NCBI RefSeq assembly: GCF_049056525.1
Contig: NZ_JBHUPT010000060.1
Coordinates: forward strand, 14,959-78,958
Direction: 5' to 3'
DNA: 64,000 nt
DNA from: Leisingera coralii
Lineage (GTDB): Bacteria; Pseudomonadota; Alphaproteobacteria; Rhodobacterales; Rhodobacteraceae
Part shown: piece by piece, positions 17,736-26,148 of the stretch
Numbering within the stretch: the stretch's first letter is position 1
Layout of the letters: each line of letters begins with the position of its first letter
Made by a program: the position numbers and the translations under genes
Notes under the pieces: generated by a model
Seen by the model: only the letters and a program-made list of their open reading frames with translations
What the model was told of the DNA's origin: nothing
Database searches by the model: none

Positions 17736-18677
17736 ATGGTAAATCTTCGCAAAACCCTTAGCAAAATGCCTCATCTGATCACTTTCGAGGCCGCCTGCCG
17801 AAATGCAAACTTTACGAGAGCAGCCGAAGAGCTGGGTGTCACGCGGGTCTCGGTCAGCCGCCAGATTGCCGAATTGGAAGAAAGGCTTGGGGTTACGCTG
17901 TTCTACCGGCATCACCGCAAGGTTACGCTGACCCAGGCCGGGCGGGCGCTGGAGGCCGAAGTGTCCCCGGCGCTGCATCAGATCGCTTCCGCCTTGCAAA
18001 ACGTCTCGGCACGGACGAGCGAATCCCGGCTGACTGTTACCACGACATCAGCCTTTGCCACGTACTGGCTGATGCCGCGGCTGGTCGGTTTCAGCAACCT
18101 TCACCCGGAAATCGAACTGAACCTGGTTGTCACGGACCGCAAGCTTGATCTTGAGGCCGAAGACGTGGACGTGGCTATCCGCTACTCAAAAACACCGCCG
18201 CCCTGGGAAAAGGTCACCCCCCTGCTGCAGGAGCGGGTATTTCCCGTTGTCAGCCCGAAATACCAGGCGCGGACTGCGCTCGCCCGCCCTGAGGACCTGC
18301 TGAAAGAGAACCTTCTGCACCTTTCAGGGATCTACCGCCCAGGCGCCCGCTGGCCGAACTGGTTCCGGCACAACAACGTCGCGCCGCCGCCTGAATCCAG
18401 CGGCGTGGTGATGAATACCTATATCAACATGCTGCAGGCCGCTATTGCCGGGCATGGCGTTGCACTGGCGGGCAACCCGCTGGTCGACCCCTATCTGGAG
18501 GACGGTTCGCTGCAAAGGCTGGACGGGTTCCTCGAGATCGAGCGCGACTATTTCTACCTGATCGACACCACCGGAGATCAGGAGAACGCGCAGCTGTTCT
18601 GCGACTGGATACGGGGGCAAACGCTTAACGTTTCCGGGTCAGCTCAAGCAGAGCAGGCAAGTGCGGACGTTACATAA
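17736..18677 (+). CDS. LysR-family regulator (GcvA-like)
   Basis: A 313-residue LysR-type transcription factor. The N-terminal winged helix-turn-helix is clear (FEAACRNANFTRAAEELGVT, RVSVSRQIAELEERLGVTLF), followed by a periplasmic-binding-like effector domain. It is divergent from the ProX-ProV-ProW-sulfatase operon with 121 bp between starts, the normal placement for a LysR regulator of its neighbour. Its 3-prime end overlaps the convergent DUF2165 gene by 8 bp. Confidence 0.9.
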   Translation: MVNLRKTLSKMPHLITFEAACRNANFTRAAEELGVTRVSVSRQIAELEERLGVTLFYRHHRKVTLTQAGRALEAEVSPALHQIASALQNVSARTSESRLTVTTTSAFATYWLMPRLVGFSNLHPEIELNLVVTDRKLDLEAEDVDVAIRYSKTPPPWEKVTPLLQERVFPVVSPKYQARTALARPEDLLKENLLHLSGIYRPGARWPNWFRHNNVAPPPESSGVVMNTYINMLQAAIAGHGVALAGNPLVDPYLEDGSLQRLDGFLEIERDYFYLIDTTGDQENAQLFCDWIRGQTLNVSGSAQAEQASADVT

Positions 18678-19176
18678 CGACAACGGCGCCGCCGACCAGC
18701 AGCACAGCGTTGAGCATACCCCACAGCGTCATCTGAAAATGCGTGTTCTGGCCGCCTTCGTGCCCGAACCAGTAGCAGAACCAATTGCCGGCAATCAAAA
18801 ACCCGCACCAGGTCGCGGTAAACATCAAGGTTCCGGCCAGTCCCAGGGCGATGGCCGTGTCCTGTGGCAGCCGCCCGGCGGCGGACATGGCAAGCGCAGC
18901 TGATCCGGCCCAGAGCGCGGCCGTGGCCGCGATTTCCCAAACGACAATGCACCGGAACAGGCCCCGGCGCAGCCTGCTGCTGGTGACCCGGCGATAAGCG
19001 ACAAAGCGGTAGGCTTCCGGGTATTCCTCCCGCATGCGGGTCATGTCCATGACCTCGGCGGTGTAGGTTTCATTCAAAAAGGGATGCAGGAGGTTTTCCA
19101 GCGCGCCAATTGTCAGCCAAGCGGCCATGAAGGCAACGCTGACGGCCTGCGCGGCCAGTATGGTGGTTTCCAGCAA
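18670..19176 (-). CDS. DUF2165-family small integral membrane protein
   Basis: A 168-residue protein with four hydrophobic segments. The C-terminal motif WFCYWFGHEGGQNTHFQMTLWGM (about residues 131-153) is the hallmark of the DUF2165 family. Its function is not known. It is transcribed away from the LysR gene (tail to tail, 8-bp overlap) and lies downstream of the binding-protein gene at 19238, but a strong stem-loop at 19200-19223 separates the two, so it may not share that transcript. Confidence 0.85.
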   Translation of the reverse strand: MLETTILAAQAVSVAFMAAWLTIGALENLLHPFLNETYTAEVMDMTRMREEYPEAYRFVAYRRVTSSRLRRGLFRCIVVWEIAATAALWAGSAALAMSAAGRLPQDTAIALGLAGTLMFTATWCGFLIAGNWFCYWFGHEGGQNTHFQMTLWGMLNAVLLVGGAVVVM

Positions 19177-19199
19177 GGCTCTGATCTCCGCTTTGGTCT

Positions 19200-19223
19200 G
19201 CCCGCCGGATCCGGCCGGCGGGC
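19200..19223 (-). terminator. Stem-loop, probable terminator of the 26021-19238 operon
   Basis: A perfect 9-bp inverted repeat (GCCCGCCGG / CCGGCGGGC) with a 6-nt loop starts 15 bp after the stop of the last operon gene. There is no run of U after it, so it is not a textbook intrinsic terminator, but its place at the operon end supports a 3-prime-end role. Confidence 0.5.
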
Positions 19224-19237
19224 AAAGGGTTCAAAGG

Positions 19238-20902
19238 TCAGGCTTCCCAGTACATGTACTGCGGGTAAAGCTCGTTGGAGATGTGGATCGCAGCCCCCTT
19301 CAGATTGCTCTTGGAGTGGTTATAGAGCGACCGCCAGTAGGGCTGAATAATGACCCCTTCATCCACCATGATCTGTTCAAGCTTGGCCATGATCCCACTG
19401 CGCGCCGCCGGGTCAGGCGTGGCCAGCGCCTGGTCGACCAGCGCATCGAATTCGGCATTGGTAAAACCGGTTTCGTTCCAGCCCTGACCGCTGCGGTAGG
19501 CCAGCGCCAGCGTCTGGATACCCAGCGGCCGGTGGTTCCAGTTGGTCACCGAGAGCGGGTACTTTGCCCAGTTGTTCCAGAAGGTGGAGGTCGGATACAC
19601 CGTGCGCTTGACCTTGATGCCCGCATCGCGCAGCTGTGCGGCGATAGCATCGCCAGTTGCCTTCCAAAACGCGGAATCGAGTGAGACCAGCTCATGCTCA
19701 AAATCCGCCATGCCAGCCTCTTCCAGCAATTTCATGGCACCTTCGGGGTCACGCACCGGCGCACCGATATCGGCATAGTCGGGATGCACCGGCGACACGT
19801 GGTGGTTCTCCGCGGCGCGGCCTTGGCCGCCATAGGCGATTTCCAGCACCACCGCGTTGTCCACCGCCATTGCCAGCGCCCGGCGCACCCGCGCATCGGC
19901 ATAAATGGCCGTGCCATCCACCTCGGTGGTCTGGTTGCAGCGGGCCAGAACCGTGGCCGCGGTGGTGGCCTCGTGCTTGGTCCAGCCGTCCAGCGAGTCG
20001 TAGGACGCCATATAGTCGCCTTCGGTGTCGTAGTTGACGTCGTATTCATCGGCGTCGGCACCGGCGAAGAAGGCCGCCGGGTCGGCGCCAAAGTCGATGA
20101 ATTCGACCCGGTCCATGTAGGCGCCATTGCCTGCGTTCCACCATGTGTGGTCCGGGTTCCGCACCAGTGCGGCGCTGTCGCCGACACTGTAAAACTCCGG
20201 CAGGTAGGGGCCGGTGCCGATCGGGTTGTCCAGCATCGTGGCCTCATCGAACGAAGGATGCACGATGGCGGCCGGGTAGTCGGCAAAGCCAGCGATCAGC
20301 GAAATATCCGGTTGCGGCAGCTTCAGCCGCACGGTGTGGCTGCCGGTCACTTCGACCACACCTGGCATCAGCTGATTTGTTTCCGGGTCGATGATCACCT
20401 GCAGCTTGCCGGCCATGGCGTTGCCCTCGACGGTGCCGTCGCAGAAGCGTGCGATGTTGGCGGCGACATCCTCGGCGGTGAAGGGATCGCCGTTGTTCCA
20501 GGTCACGCCCTCGCGCACATGCAGCACGTATTCGGTGGCATCCTCGCTGATCTCCCAGCTTTCCAGCAGGACTGGGGTGAATGTACCGTCCGAATTGTAC
20601 TGGACCAGGTATTCCAGCCAGCCGCGGGTGAAGGTCGCAAGGGAGTTGAAGTCGAACTTGCGCGGATCCCGCATCGTGATCAGCTGCTGCTGAATGCGGA
20701 CGGTACCGCCCATCTGTGCGTTAACCGCGGCCTGTGCGGGCGCTGTCAGGCCCATCATCGCATAGGCGGTTGCCGCAGTTGCTCCAAAGGAGCAGGCCGT
20801 TGCCAGGAACTCCCGGCGGCTGACTGGATCCGCGCCCATTTGGCGGGCCTGCTGCGTCAGCGAGTCCGGCAGCGGTTTTCCGGTACTGGTTAAATAGGTC
20901 AT
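19238..20902 (-). CDS. Tat-exported family 5 solute-binding protein (peptide/opine type)
   Basis: A 554-residue SBP_bac_5 (DppA/OppA-like) protein. It has a twin-arginine leader (SRREFLATACSFG, then an APAQA cleavage region). Typical stretches are ESWEISEDATEYVLHVREGV, TWNNGDPFTAEDVAANI and RRALAMAVDNAVVLEIAYGG. The ATG chosen follows GAGAGGG; a longer frame would extend into the spacer after the dioxygenase gene. No permease or ATPase genes are next to it, so it must use a transporter encoded elsewhere, or act as an orphan receptor. Its place at the end of the GATase-creatininase operon suggests that it binds that pathway's substrate. Confidence 0.88.
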   Translation of the reverse strand: MTYLTSTGKPLPDSLTQQARQMGADPVSRREFLATACSFGATAATAYAMMGLTAPAQAAVNAQMGGTVRIQQQLITMRDPRKFDFNSLATFTRGWLEYLVQYNSDGTFTPVLLESWEISEDATEYVLHVREGVTWNNGDPFTAEDVAANIARFCDGTVEGNAMAGKLQVIIDPETNQLMPGVVEVTGSHTVRLKLPQPDISLIAGFADYPAAIVHPSFDEATMLDNPIGTGPYLPEFYSVGDSAALVRNPDHTWWNAGNGAYMDRVEFIDFGADPAAFFAGADADEYDVNYDTEGDYMASYDSLDGWTKHEATTAATVLARCNQTTEVDGTAIYADARVRRALAMAVDNAVVLEIAYGGQGRAAENHHVSPVHPDYADIGAPVRDPEGAMKLLEEAGMADFEHELVSLDSAFWKATGDAIAAQLRDAGIKVKRTVYPTSTFWNNWAKYPLSVTNWNHRPLGIQTLALAYRSGQGWNETGFTNAEFDALVDQALATPDPAARSGIMAKLEQIMVDEGVIIQPYWRSLYNHSKSNLKGAAIHISNELYPQYMYWEA

Positions 20903-20997
20903 CGTTTCCCTCTCTGTTGGGCCGTGAGGCGGGCCGCCGTTTGCGTTTTGCGGCGCAGTAGTGTGCAGGCCGGACACACGCCCGGCCAAAGCGTGGC

Positions 20998-21882
20998 TCA
21001 TGCAGGCATGCGGATGCTGCCGATCCCGTCGTCCTCTGTCACCGAGACGCAGATACTGGACAGGGTGCGGGGCTGTTCGTAAGGCCAGGGCGTGCCGCGG
21101 TGCAGCACCGCGCGCTGATCCCAGATCAGGACGTCGCCGACCTCCCAATGGTGCGAATAGGTGAACTCCGGCTGCGTGCAGAACGCCATCAGCTCGTCCA
21201 GAACCTCCTGGCTTTCGGCCTCGTCATAGCCGTCGATCTTGAAAGCATGGCTGGCGATATACAGCGCCTCCCGCCCGTTCACCGGGTTCGGCCAGACTGC
21301 GTTCCAATGCTGGTCGGGCCATTTGTTGAACATCGGCAATTCCGCCAGCTCAGGAGAGATCTTTCGCCGGGAATGGCTGTACCGGTGCCAGATGCCGCGG
21401 CCGCGGATCTTTGCCTTCAGCGCCTCCGGCATCGCCGCCCAGGCTGCCCGGGTGCTGGCCAGTTCCGTAGCGCCGCCTTCGGTAGTGACAATACGGCCGA
21501 TCAGGATGTTGGTCAGCGCCGGCGTGGGCAGGAAGGTGCTGTCCGAATGCCACAGGAAGTTGGACTTTAGGTTCAGAGTGTGCAGATCCATCTCGCCCGA
21601 CGTGGAGCCATCCTTCTGCACATTGGAGACCTCGGGAACCTCGAATTTCTCGCCGGGCTTGCGTTCATCCGCCTTGCGGTCCTCGATCGGGCCGAAAAGC
21701 TGCGCCAGCGCCATATGCTGCGTGTTGCTGATCTCCTGATTGCGCAGCAGCAGCGCCGAATGCTCCTCGAACAGCGCGCGCAGCTGCGGGTACAGGTGGT
21801 CCGCCCGCACATCGGACAGGTTCAGCCCGCTGACTTCGACCCCGAATTGCGGCGTCAGCGGTTTGGTCTGAATTGTGGTCAT
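20998..21882 (-). CDS. TauD/TfdA-family 2-oxoglutarate- and Fe(II)-dependent dioxygenase
   Basis: A 294-residue alpha-ketoglutarate-dependent dioxygenase. The iron-binding facial triad is seen as the H-x-D in LWHSDSTF and the distal histidine in RAVLHRGTPW; the 2-oxoglutarate arginine is expected soon after (YEQPRTLSSI). The family hydroxylates sulfonates, aryloxy acids, betaines and other small acids, often releasing part of the molecule as an aldehyde. The actual substrate is unknown. It follows the FAD oxidase by 11 bp in an operon with creatininase-like and deaminase-like genes. Confidence 0.88.
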   Translation of the reverse strand: MTTIQTKPLTPQFGVEVSGLNLSDVRADHLYPQLRALFEEHSALLLRNQEISNTQHMALAQLFGPIEDRKADERKPGEKFEVPEVSNVQKDGSTSGEMDLHTLNLKSNFLWHSDSTFLPTPALTNILIGRIVTTEGGATELASTRAAWAAMPEALKAKIRGRGIWHRYSHSRRKISPELAELPMFNKWPDQHWNAVWPNPVNGREALYIASHAFKIDGYDEAESQEVLDELMAFCTQPEFTYSHHWEVGDVLIWDQRAVLHRGTPWPYEQPRTLSSICVSVTEDDGIGSIRMPA

Positions 21883-21893
21883 CTCGGGTCTCC

Positions 21894-23303
21894 TCAGCCC
21901 ATTGCCTTTGCTTCGATTTCCTCAGCGGAGAGATGTTTCACATCCTCCCAGGCCCGTGACTTGCCAGGGTTCAGCAGTCCCTTGGGGTCCATACGCTTTT
22001 TCCAGGCCAGATGCCGGTAGTCGGCATTCTTCAGCCCGCCGCCCTCGACGAAATAGGTATGCGCGTCGGCAACGCTGTGGCCGTGCTGCTCGTAGATGCT
22101 GTTGATCTCCCGCAGGCGTGCCTCGTCCGAGAACCAGATGATCGGCAGGTCAAAGGCGACGATCCTGCCGTCCAGCCGTGCAAACTCATGGTGCTGCCAG
22201 ACGTCATCACCCAGGGCCGCGCCCGCGGCGGCCACGGCACCCGCGTCCGACGGGTCCGGCACCCCGATCTGCTGATAGGTGGCCGAGCGGTCAGCCTTCA
22301 GCACCTGAAGCGTCGTGTGGTTGTAAGCGAATTCAAAGACGTGCGGCAGCTTTGCCGCCTGCCGCTCCGCATCGTTCATCGCCAGATCCAGATGGCCGCC
22401 CTGCGCAGCGATCAGCGCGCGGAAGGCCTCCATGTCCTCTGCCGGGACCAGCGAAACCAGCAGGTGCTTGCCCTCCCGCAGATGCCCCTTGAGGCGCGGG
22501 AAGTATCCAACGATGCGCGCCTCAACCGTGCTGGCCAGCTTGCGGCCGATGTTCTGGGCAGCGGCCAGCGCATAGCCCGCGGCATAGCAGTCGCGGTAGC
22601 TGTCGAAGGTGGCCATGCAGCCGATCCAGTTGCGGTGCGGCACTGTGCGCAAGGTCACCTCGGTGATCACCCCGTTCAGCCCCCAGGCATGGTGGATTTG
22701 CAGTGCCTCCCCGGCGTCAAAGACGTGCTCCTGCGGTTCCGCCTCCAGCGACAGCGCCTTCAGCTGGATGATATTGCCCTTTTCCCGCAAAGCACCGTTG
22801 GCGATCGAGCCGATCCCGGCCGAGCCGCCAGCCACGAAGCCGCCGATGGTAGCAATGTCCTGCGTCGACGGGAACATCGCCATTTCCCAGCCCTGCTCGA
22901 TCAGAGCGGCGTTCACATCGGCCATCAGCGCCCCGGCCTCGGCGCGCACATAGCCCTCGCCGATCTCAAGGATGCGGTTCATCTTCGTGGTCTCGATAAT
23001 CAGCCCGCCCTTCAGCGGCACCGCCTGCCCGTAATTGCCGGTGCCGCCGCCGCGCAGAGTGACCGGCACATCCGCAGCATAGGCGCGCCGCAGGCAGTGG
23101 CGCAGTTCGGCAGCGGACTCGGGCACCGCGACCAGATCGCCAAAGCGTTTTTTCAGCTGCGCATTCAGAACCGGGCTGTACCAGAAAAAGTCGCGCGAGC
23201 GTTTCTTGACCAGCACCGGCTCGTCAATCACCTCTACCGGCGACAGGCTGGCGGCAAAATCTGCCCAGTCAGTGCGCGCGTGTTCCAGCGGCGACTCTGT
23301 CAT
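21894..23303 (-). CDS. FAD-linked oxidase (GlcD/FAD_binding_4 family)
   Basis: A 469-residue flavoprotein of the PCMH/vanillyl-alcohol oxidase superfamily. The FAD-binding N-terminal half has VPVTLRGGGTGNYGQAVPLKGG (about residues 78-99), and TIGGFVAGGSAGIGSIANG is the family glycine-rich segment. The C-terminal part ends in DPKGLLNPGK, as in D-lactate/glycolate dehydrogenase-type oxidases. It overlaps the amidohydrolase start by 4 bp. Substrate unknown; a 2-hydroxy acid produced downstream of the hydrolases is plausible. Confidence 0.87.
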   Translation of the reverse strand: MTESPLEHARTDWADFAASLSPVEVIDEPVLVKKRSRDFFWYSPVLNAQLKKRFGDLVAVPESAAELRHCLRRAYAADVPVTLRGGGTGNYGQAVPLKGGLIIETTKMNRILEIGEGYVRAEAGALMADVNAALIEQGWEMAMFPSTQDIATIGGFVAGGSAGIGSIANGALREKGNIIQLKALSLEAEPQEHVFDAGEALQIHHAWGLNGVITEVTLRTVPHRNWIGCMATFDSYRDCYAAGYALAAAQNIGRKLASTVEARIVGYFPRLKGHLREGKHLLVSLVPAEDMEAFRALIAAQGGHLDLAMNDAERQAAKLPHVFEFAYNHTTLQVLKADRSATYQQIGVPDPSDAGAVAAAGAALGDDVWQHHEFARLDGRIVAFDLPIIWFSDEARLREINSIYEQHGHSVADAHTYFVEGGGLKNADYRHLAWKKRMDPKGLLNPGKSRAWEDVKHLSAEEIEAKAMG

Positions 23304-24541
23304 TGTTGTTCTCCTTGCAGGGCCTCGGCCAAGGGGCGTGGTGTGCTACGGCAACCCAGGATGTCCGTGACCGAGAGAGCGTCGAACAGCTGCAGATCCC
23401 CGATTGCAGCCCCGTCGACGGTTACGGGCGCAAGGCCAAGCGCCTTGCGGGCGCCGGTGGTGATCATCGGAAGATGGCGGCCAAATGGCGGGTCGAGGTG
23501 CGCGGCCAGTGCCGCAAGCGAAAGGGTCGCCAGCGGATCATGGCTGCCCAGCGGGCAAAAGGCGTCGCGCACGTTGTCAGCGCCCAGCACCACATTGACT
23601 CCGGCGGCCTGCAATTCATGAATGCGGGTCAGCCCGCGGCGGTCAGGTGTGCCGGCGCTTCGCCCTTGCAGATACAGGTTAGTGGCAGGCAGCACCGCTA
23701 CGGATATCCCGGCACGGGCCAGCTTGTCCGAAATACGCTGCACCTCTGCATCATTGCGGTTCATCAAGCTGCAAGCATGGCCGCACAGAACCGGCCCCTG
23801 AAAACCGGTTTCAAGCGCCGCATCGGCGATCATCTCCAACCCGTCGAGACCGGGCGCCAACCCCTCGTCGACATGAAAATCCAGCGCAAGCCCCGCTTCC
23901 TCCGCGGCGCGAAAGGTGTTGAGAATGCCGTCTTGCCGCTCGGGCTGGCCCAATACGAAAGCCCCCAGCACGCCGCCGCCCCGGGCCACTTGGCGGGCAC
24001 AGTCACGGGCGTAGCTGATGTCGGCCATCCTGTCGGCACCGGTCAGCGCCGCCCGTTGCAGGATCACACCCGCCGGGGCCTCTTCCGTCAGTTCCCGCAG
24101 GATCTCCCACGCCAATGGAGCCGCTGCCGGGTCCGGGCTGGTTCCCCAGTCGACATGCGAACGCACGGTCGAACACCCAGCCGCCACCAGTTCCTGCAGC
24201 CCGCGTCTTGCACGCTGGCGGATGTCCTCGGGCGTCCACATCCCGCGGTCCAGCGCCTGTGCCGAGATTGCATCATCCAGGCCGCCGCCGATCCCTTTCA
24301 TCCGGTCAATTGTGTGGCATTTATCGAGATGCACATGCGGCTCAGTAAACTTGGGCAGCACTAGACGCTCAGACGGTACCGTGGCCGGTTCGAGCGCCAC
24401 GGCGTGCCCGTCCCGCAAGACGAGGTCGCCCGCCAAGCAATCGCCCCGCAACTGGCCGCCAAACCGCTCCGCCGAGACGACCAGCGCCGCCGGAACCAGG
24501 ACGCCGGGCAGGCGGGCAAGGGGTGAATGAGCATCCTTCAT
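23300..24541 (-). CDS. Amidohydrolase, cytosine deaminase-like
   Basis: A 413-residue metal-dependent hydrolase. Metal motifs are HVHLDKCHT (H-x-H), HVDWG, FHVDEG, CGHACSL and the catalytic-aspartate strand VVLGADNVRDAFCPLGSHDP. This pattern matches cytosine/isoguanine deaminase-type (CodA-like) amidohydrolases, which deaminate or open heterocycles. The start codon overlaps the creatininase stop by 4 bp; a much longer upstream frame lies inside the creatininase gene and is a shadow. The neighbouring creatininase and glutamine amidotransferase suggest a cyclic amide or guanidine-like substrate. Confidence 0.85.
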   Translation of the reverse strand: MKDAHSPLARLPGVLVPAALVVSAERFGGQLRGDCLAGDLVLRDGHAVALEPATVPSERLVLPKFTEPHVHLDKCHTIDRMKGIGGGLDDAISAQALDRGMWTPEDIRQRARRGLQELVAAGCSTVRSHVDWGTSPDPAAAPLAWEILRELTEEAPAGVILQRAALTGADRMADISYARDCARQVARGGGVLGAFVLGQPERQDGILNTFRAAEEAGLALDFHVDEGLAPGLDGLEMIADAALETGFQGPVLCGHACSLMNRNDAEVQRISDKLARAGISVAVLPATNLYLQGRSAGTPDRRGLTRIHELQAAGVNVVLGADNVRDAFCPLGSHDPLATLSLAALAAHLDPPFGRHLPMITTGARKALGLAPVTVDGAAIGDLQLFDALSVTDILGCRSTPRPLAEALQGEQQ

Positions 24542-25329
24542 CGGCTGGTTCTGTGATCGAAGCGGGAAAATTCGGCAAGGAATAGCGCGAAGTTGCGGCC
24601 CGTGGAGGCCAGCATTGCTTCCCCTTTCGCCGCGGTCGCCGCGGAGGCATCCCCGCAGACCCCTGCGGGGTTCAAATCGTCTGCAGTCCAGCCAGGCGCG
24701 GCGGGTTCGCCGGTCAGCCCGATGAAGCGGAAATTCCCCGCCCAGTCCTCCATCGCGGTGCGGAAGGTCTTGGCCTTGCCCATGTCCACCAGATCCGGCC
24801 TGGCGGCCAGCATGGCCGAGGTTTCGCTGTCGCCTGCGTGCAGGTCCACCGCATAGGCGCCGGGCTCGAACAGCCCCTCCGTTTCGGCAAACCCGGACCA
24901 CGAACAAACCGCCGCGATCAGATTATAGCTGATGCGCAATTCACGTGCCGCCACCTGCAGCAGCGCGGTATTGCCGCCATGTCCGTTGAACAGCACCAGG
25001 CGCTCAACCCCTGCCCGCGCCACCGATGCCCCGATGCCGCGCAGTACCGCCAGCAGCGTTTCGGGCGACAAGCTTAGAGTCCCGGGGAAGCCGTTGTGCT
25101 CGTTGCTTTTGGTAATGGTCAGCGCGGGCAGCACCAGCACCGTTTGCTCCGGGCTGAGTTCCGCGAGCATCCGCGCAACCGCCTCCTGCGTCAGGTCCGT
25201 ATCGACCGACAGTGGCAGATGCGGCCCATGCTGTTCGGTTGCCCCCAGCGGCAGCACCGCCACGCAATCCCCTGGTAAGGACTGGAAATCCGGCGCCTTC
25301 AGCTCTGCCCAATATCCTTGAATGCTCAT
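24538..25329 (-). CDS. Creatininase-family amidohydrolase
   Basis: A 263-residue creatininase/MftE-fold protein. Family motifs are LPLGATEQHGPHLPLSVDTD (metal ligands E, H, D), LFNGHGGNTALL and DLHAGDSETSAML, which supply the binuclear metal site. Members open cyclic amides (creatinine) or cleave peptide/formamide bonds; others take part in riboflavin or mycofactocin chemistry. It is linked by 4-bp overlaps with the GATase gene upstream and the amidohydrolase gene downstream. Creatinine itself is not proven; no creatinase gene is nearby. Confidence 0.88.
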   Translation of the reverse strand: MSIQGYWAELKAPDFQSLPGDCVAVLPLGATEQHGPHLPLSVDTDLTQEAVARMLAELSPEQTVLVLPALTITKSNEHNGFPGTLSLSPETLLAVLRGIGASVARAGVERLVLFNGHGGNTALLQVAARELRISYNLIAAVCSWSGFAETEGLFEPGAYAVDLHAGDSETSAMLAARPDLVDMGKAKTFRTAMEDWAGNFRFIGLTGEPAAPGWTADDLNPAGVCGDASAATAAKGEAMLASTGRNFALFLAEFSRFDHRTSR

Positions 25330-26021
25330 GCCGCCTCTCCCAGGAATGTGTCGAGGAATCTGGTGAACCAGCGCGCCTGCGCCGCATCATGGGCTGCCAT
25401 AAGCCGGTTCTGCGTCTGCACGTCCTGCACCCCGGGCCGCCCGTAAACATGCGCCTTGCTGTCCTGCCAGCGGCGGAAGCCGGGCGGTGTCACTTCGGCG
25501 TGGAATTGGAAGCCATAGACCTTTTCGCCATAACGGAAAGCCTGGTTCAGGTACTGTTCATTGCCGGCCAGCCGGACCGCGCCTTCGGGCAAATCAAAGG
25601 TGTGGTAATGCGCCTGGGTGACAACCAGCGGTACCTCGAGGAACCCGGCAGCCTCTTCCGAGGGCTCAATCGGGTAATAACCGAACTCGAAGAATTCCCG
25701 CTCCGGCGCCCCGGCCCAGGCGCCGAGGTGATAAGCGATCTGCTGGCATCCCTGGCAGATGCCGAGCAGCGGAATACCCCGCTCCAGGCACTGCCCGATC
25801 CAGCGGTCCTCCTCCAGCAGAAAGGGGTATTTTTCCGTCTCAAAGACATCAAACAGACCGCCGTAGATCACCGATGCAGCGACCTCGCCCGCATCATCCA
25901 GACGGTCCCCGGAAAAGGGTTTGCGGGTCACGGCTTCATAGCCGTTTGCGGCCAGCCAAGTAACCACACGGTCGTCGGCCGGCTCGTCGCCATGGCGCAC
26001 CAAAAGGACACGCGGTGCCAT
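25326..26021 (-). CDS. Class I glutamine amidotransferase-like protein
   Basis: A 231-residue stand-alone GATase1-fold protein. The nucleophile elbow is LLGICQGCQQIAY (cysteine of G-x-C-x-G), and the catalytic His-Glu pair is in GFQFHAEVTPP. It could release ammonia from glutamine for a partner, or act as a gamma-glutamyl hydrolase on a gamma-glutamylated amine, as PuuD does. No synthetase partner is next to it. The ATG has AAGGAGGGG upstream. It is the first gene of the minus-strand operon and is divergent from the Rid-family gene. Confidence 0.85.
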   Translation of the reverse strand: MAPRVLLVRHGDEPADDRVVTWLAANGYEAVTRKPFSGDRLDDAGEVAASVIYGGLFDVFETEKYPFLLEEDRWIGQCLERGIPLLGICQGCQQIAYHLGAWAGAPEREFFEFGYYPIEPSEEAAGFLEVPLVVTQAHYHTFDLPEGAVRLAGNEQYLNQAFRYGEKVYGFQFHAEVTPPGFRRWQDSKAHVYGRPGVQDVQTQNRLMAAHDAAQARWFTRFLDTFLGEAA

Positions 26022-26087
26022 ATTCCCCTCCTTCAGAGAATTGGTGTTGCGTGGCCCTGATGTTGATCTGTGCCAGAGAGTGTCTTT

Positions 26088-26120
26088 AGGCTTGCAAACT
26101 CTTTGGCCTCTTGCAAGCCT
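26088..26120. promoter_or_regulatory. Perfect 10-bp inverted repeat in divergent promoter region
   Basis: AGGCTTGCAA and TTGCAAGCCT are perfectly complementary arms separated by 13 bp. The repeat lies 67 bp upstream of the GATase gene and 29 bp upstream of the Rid-family gene. It may be an operator for an unlinked regulator, since no regulator gene is in this cluster, or an RNA hairpin in the Rid-gene leader. Confidence 0.45.
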
Positions 26121-26148
26121 TTTGAGCGATCAGAAAAAGGGGAATGAA

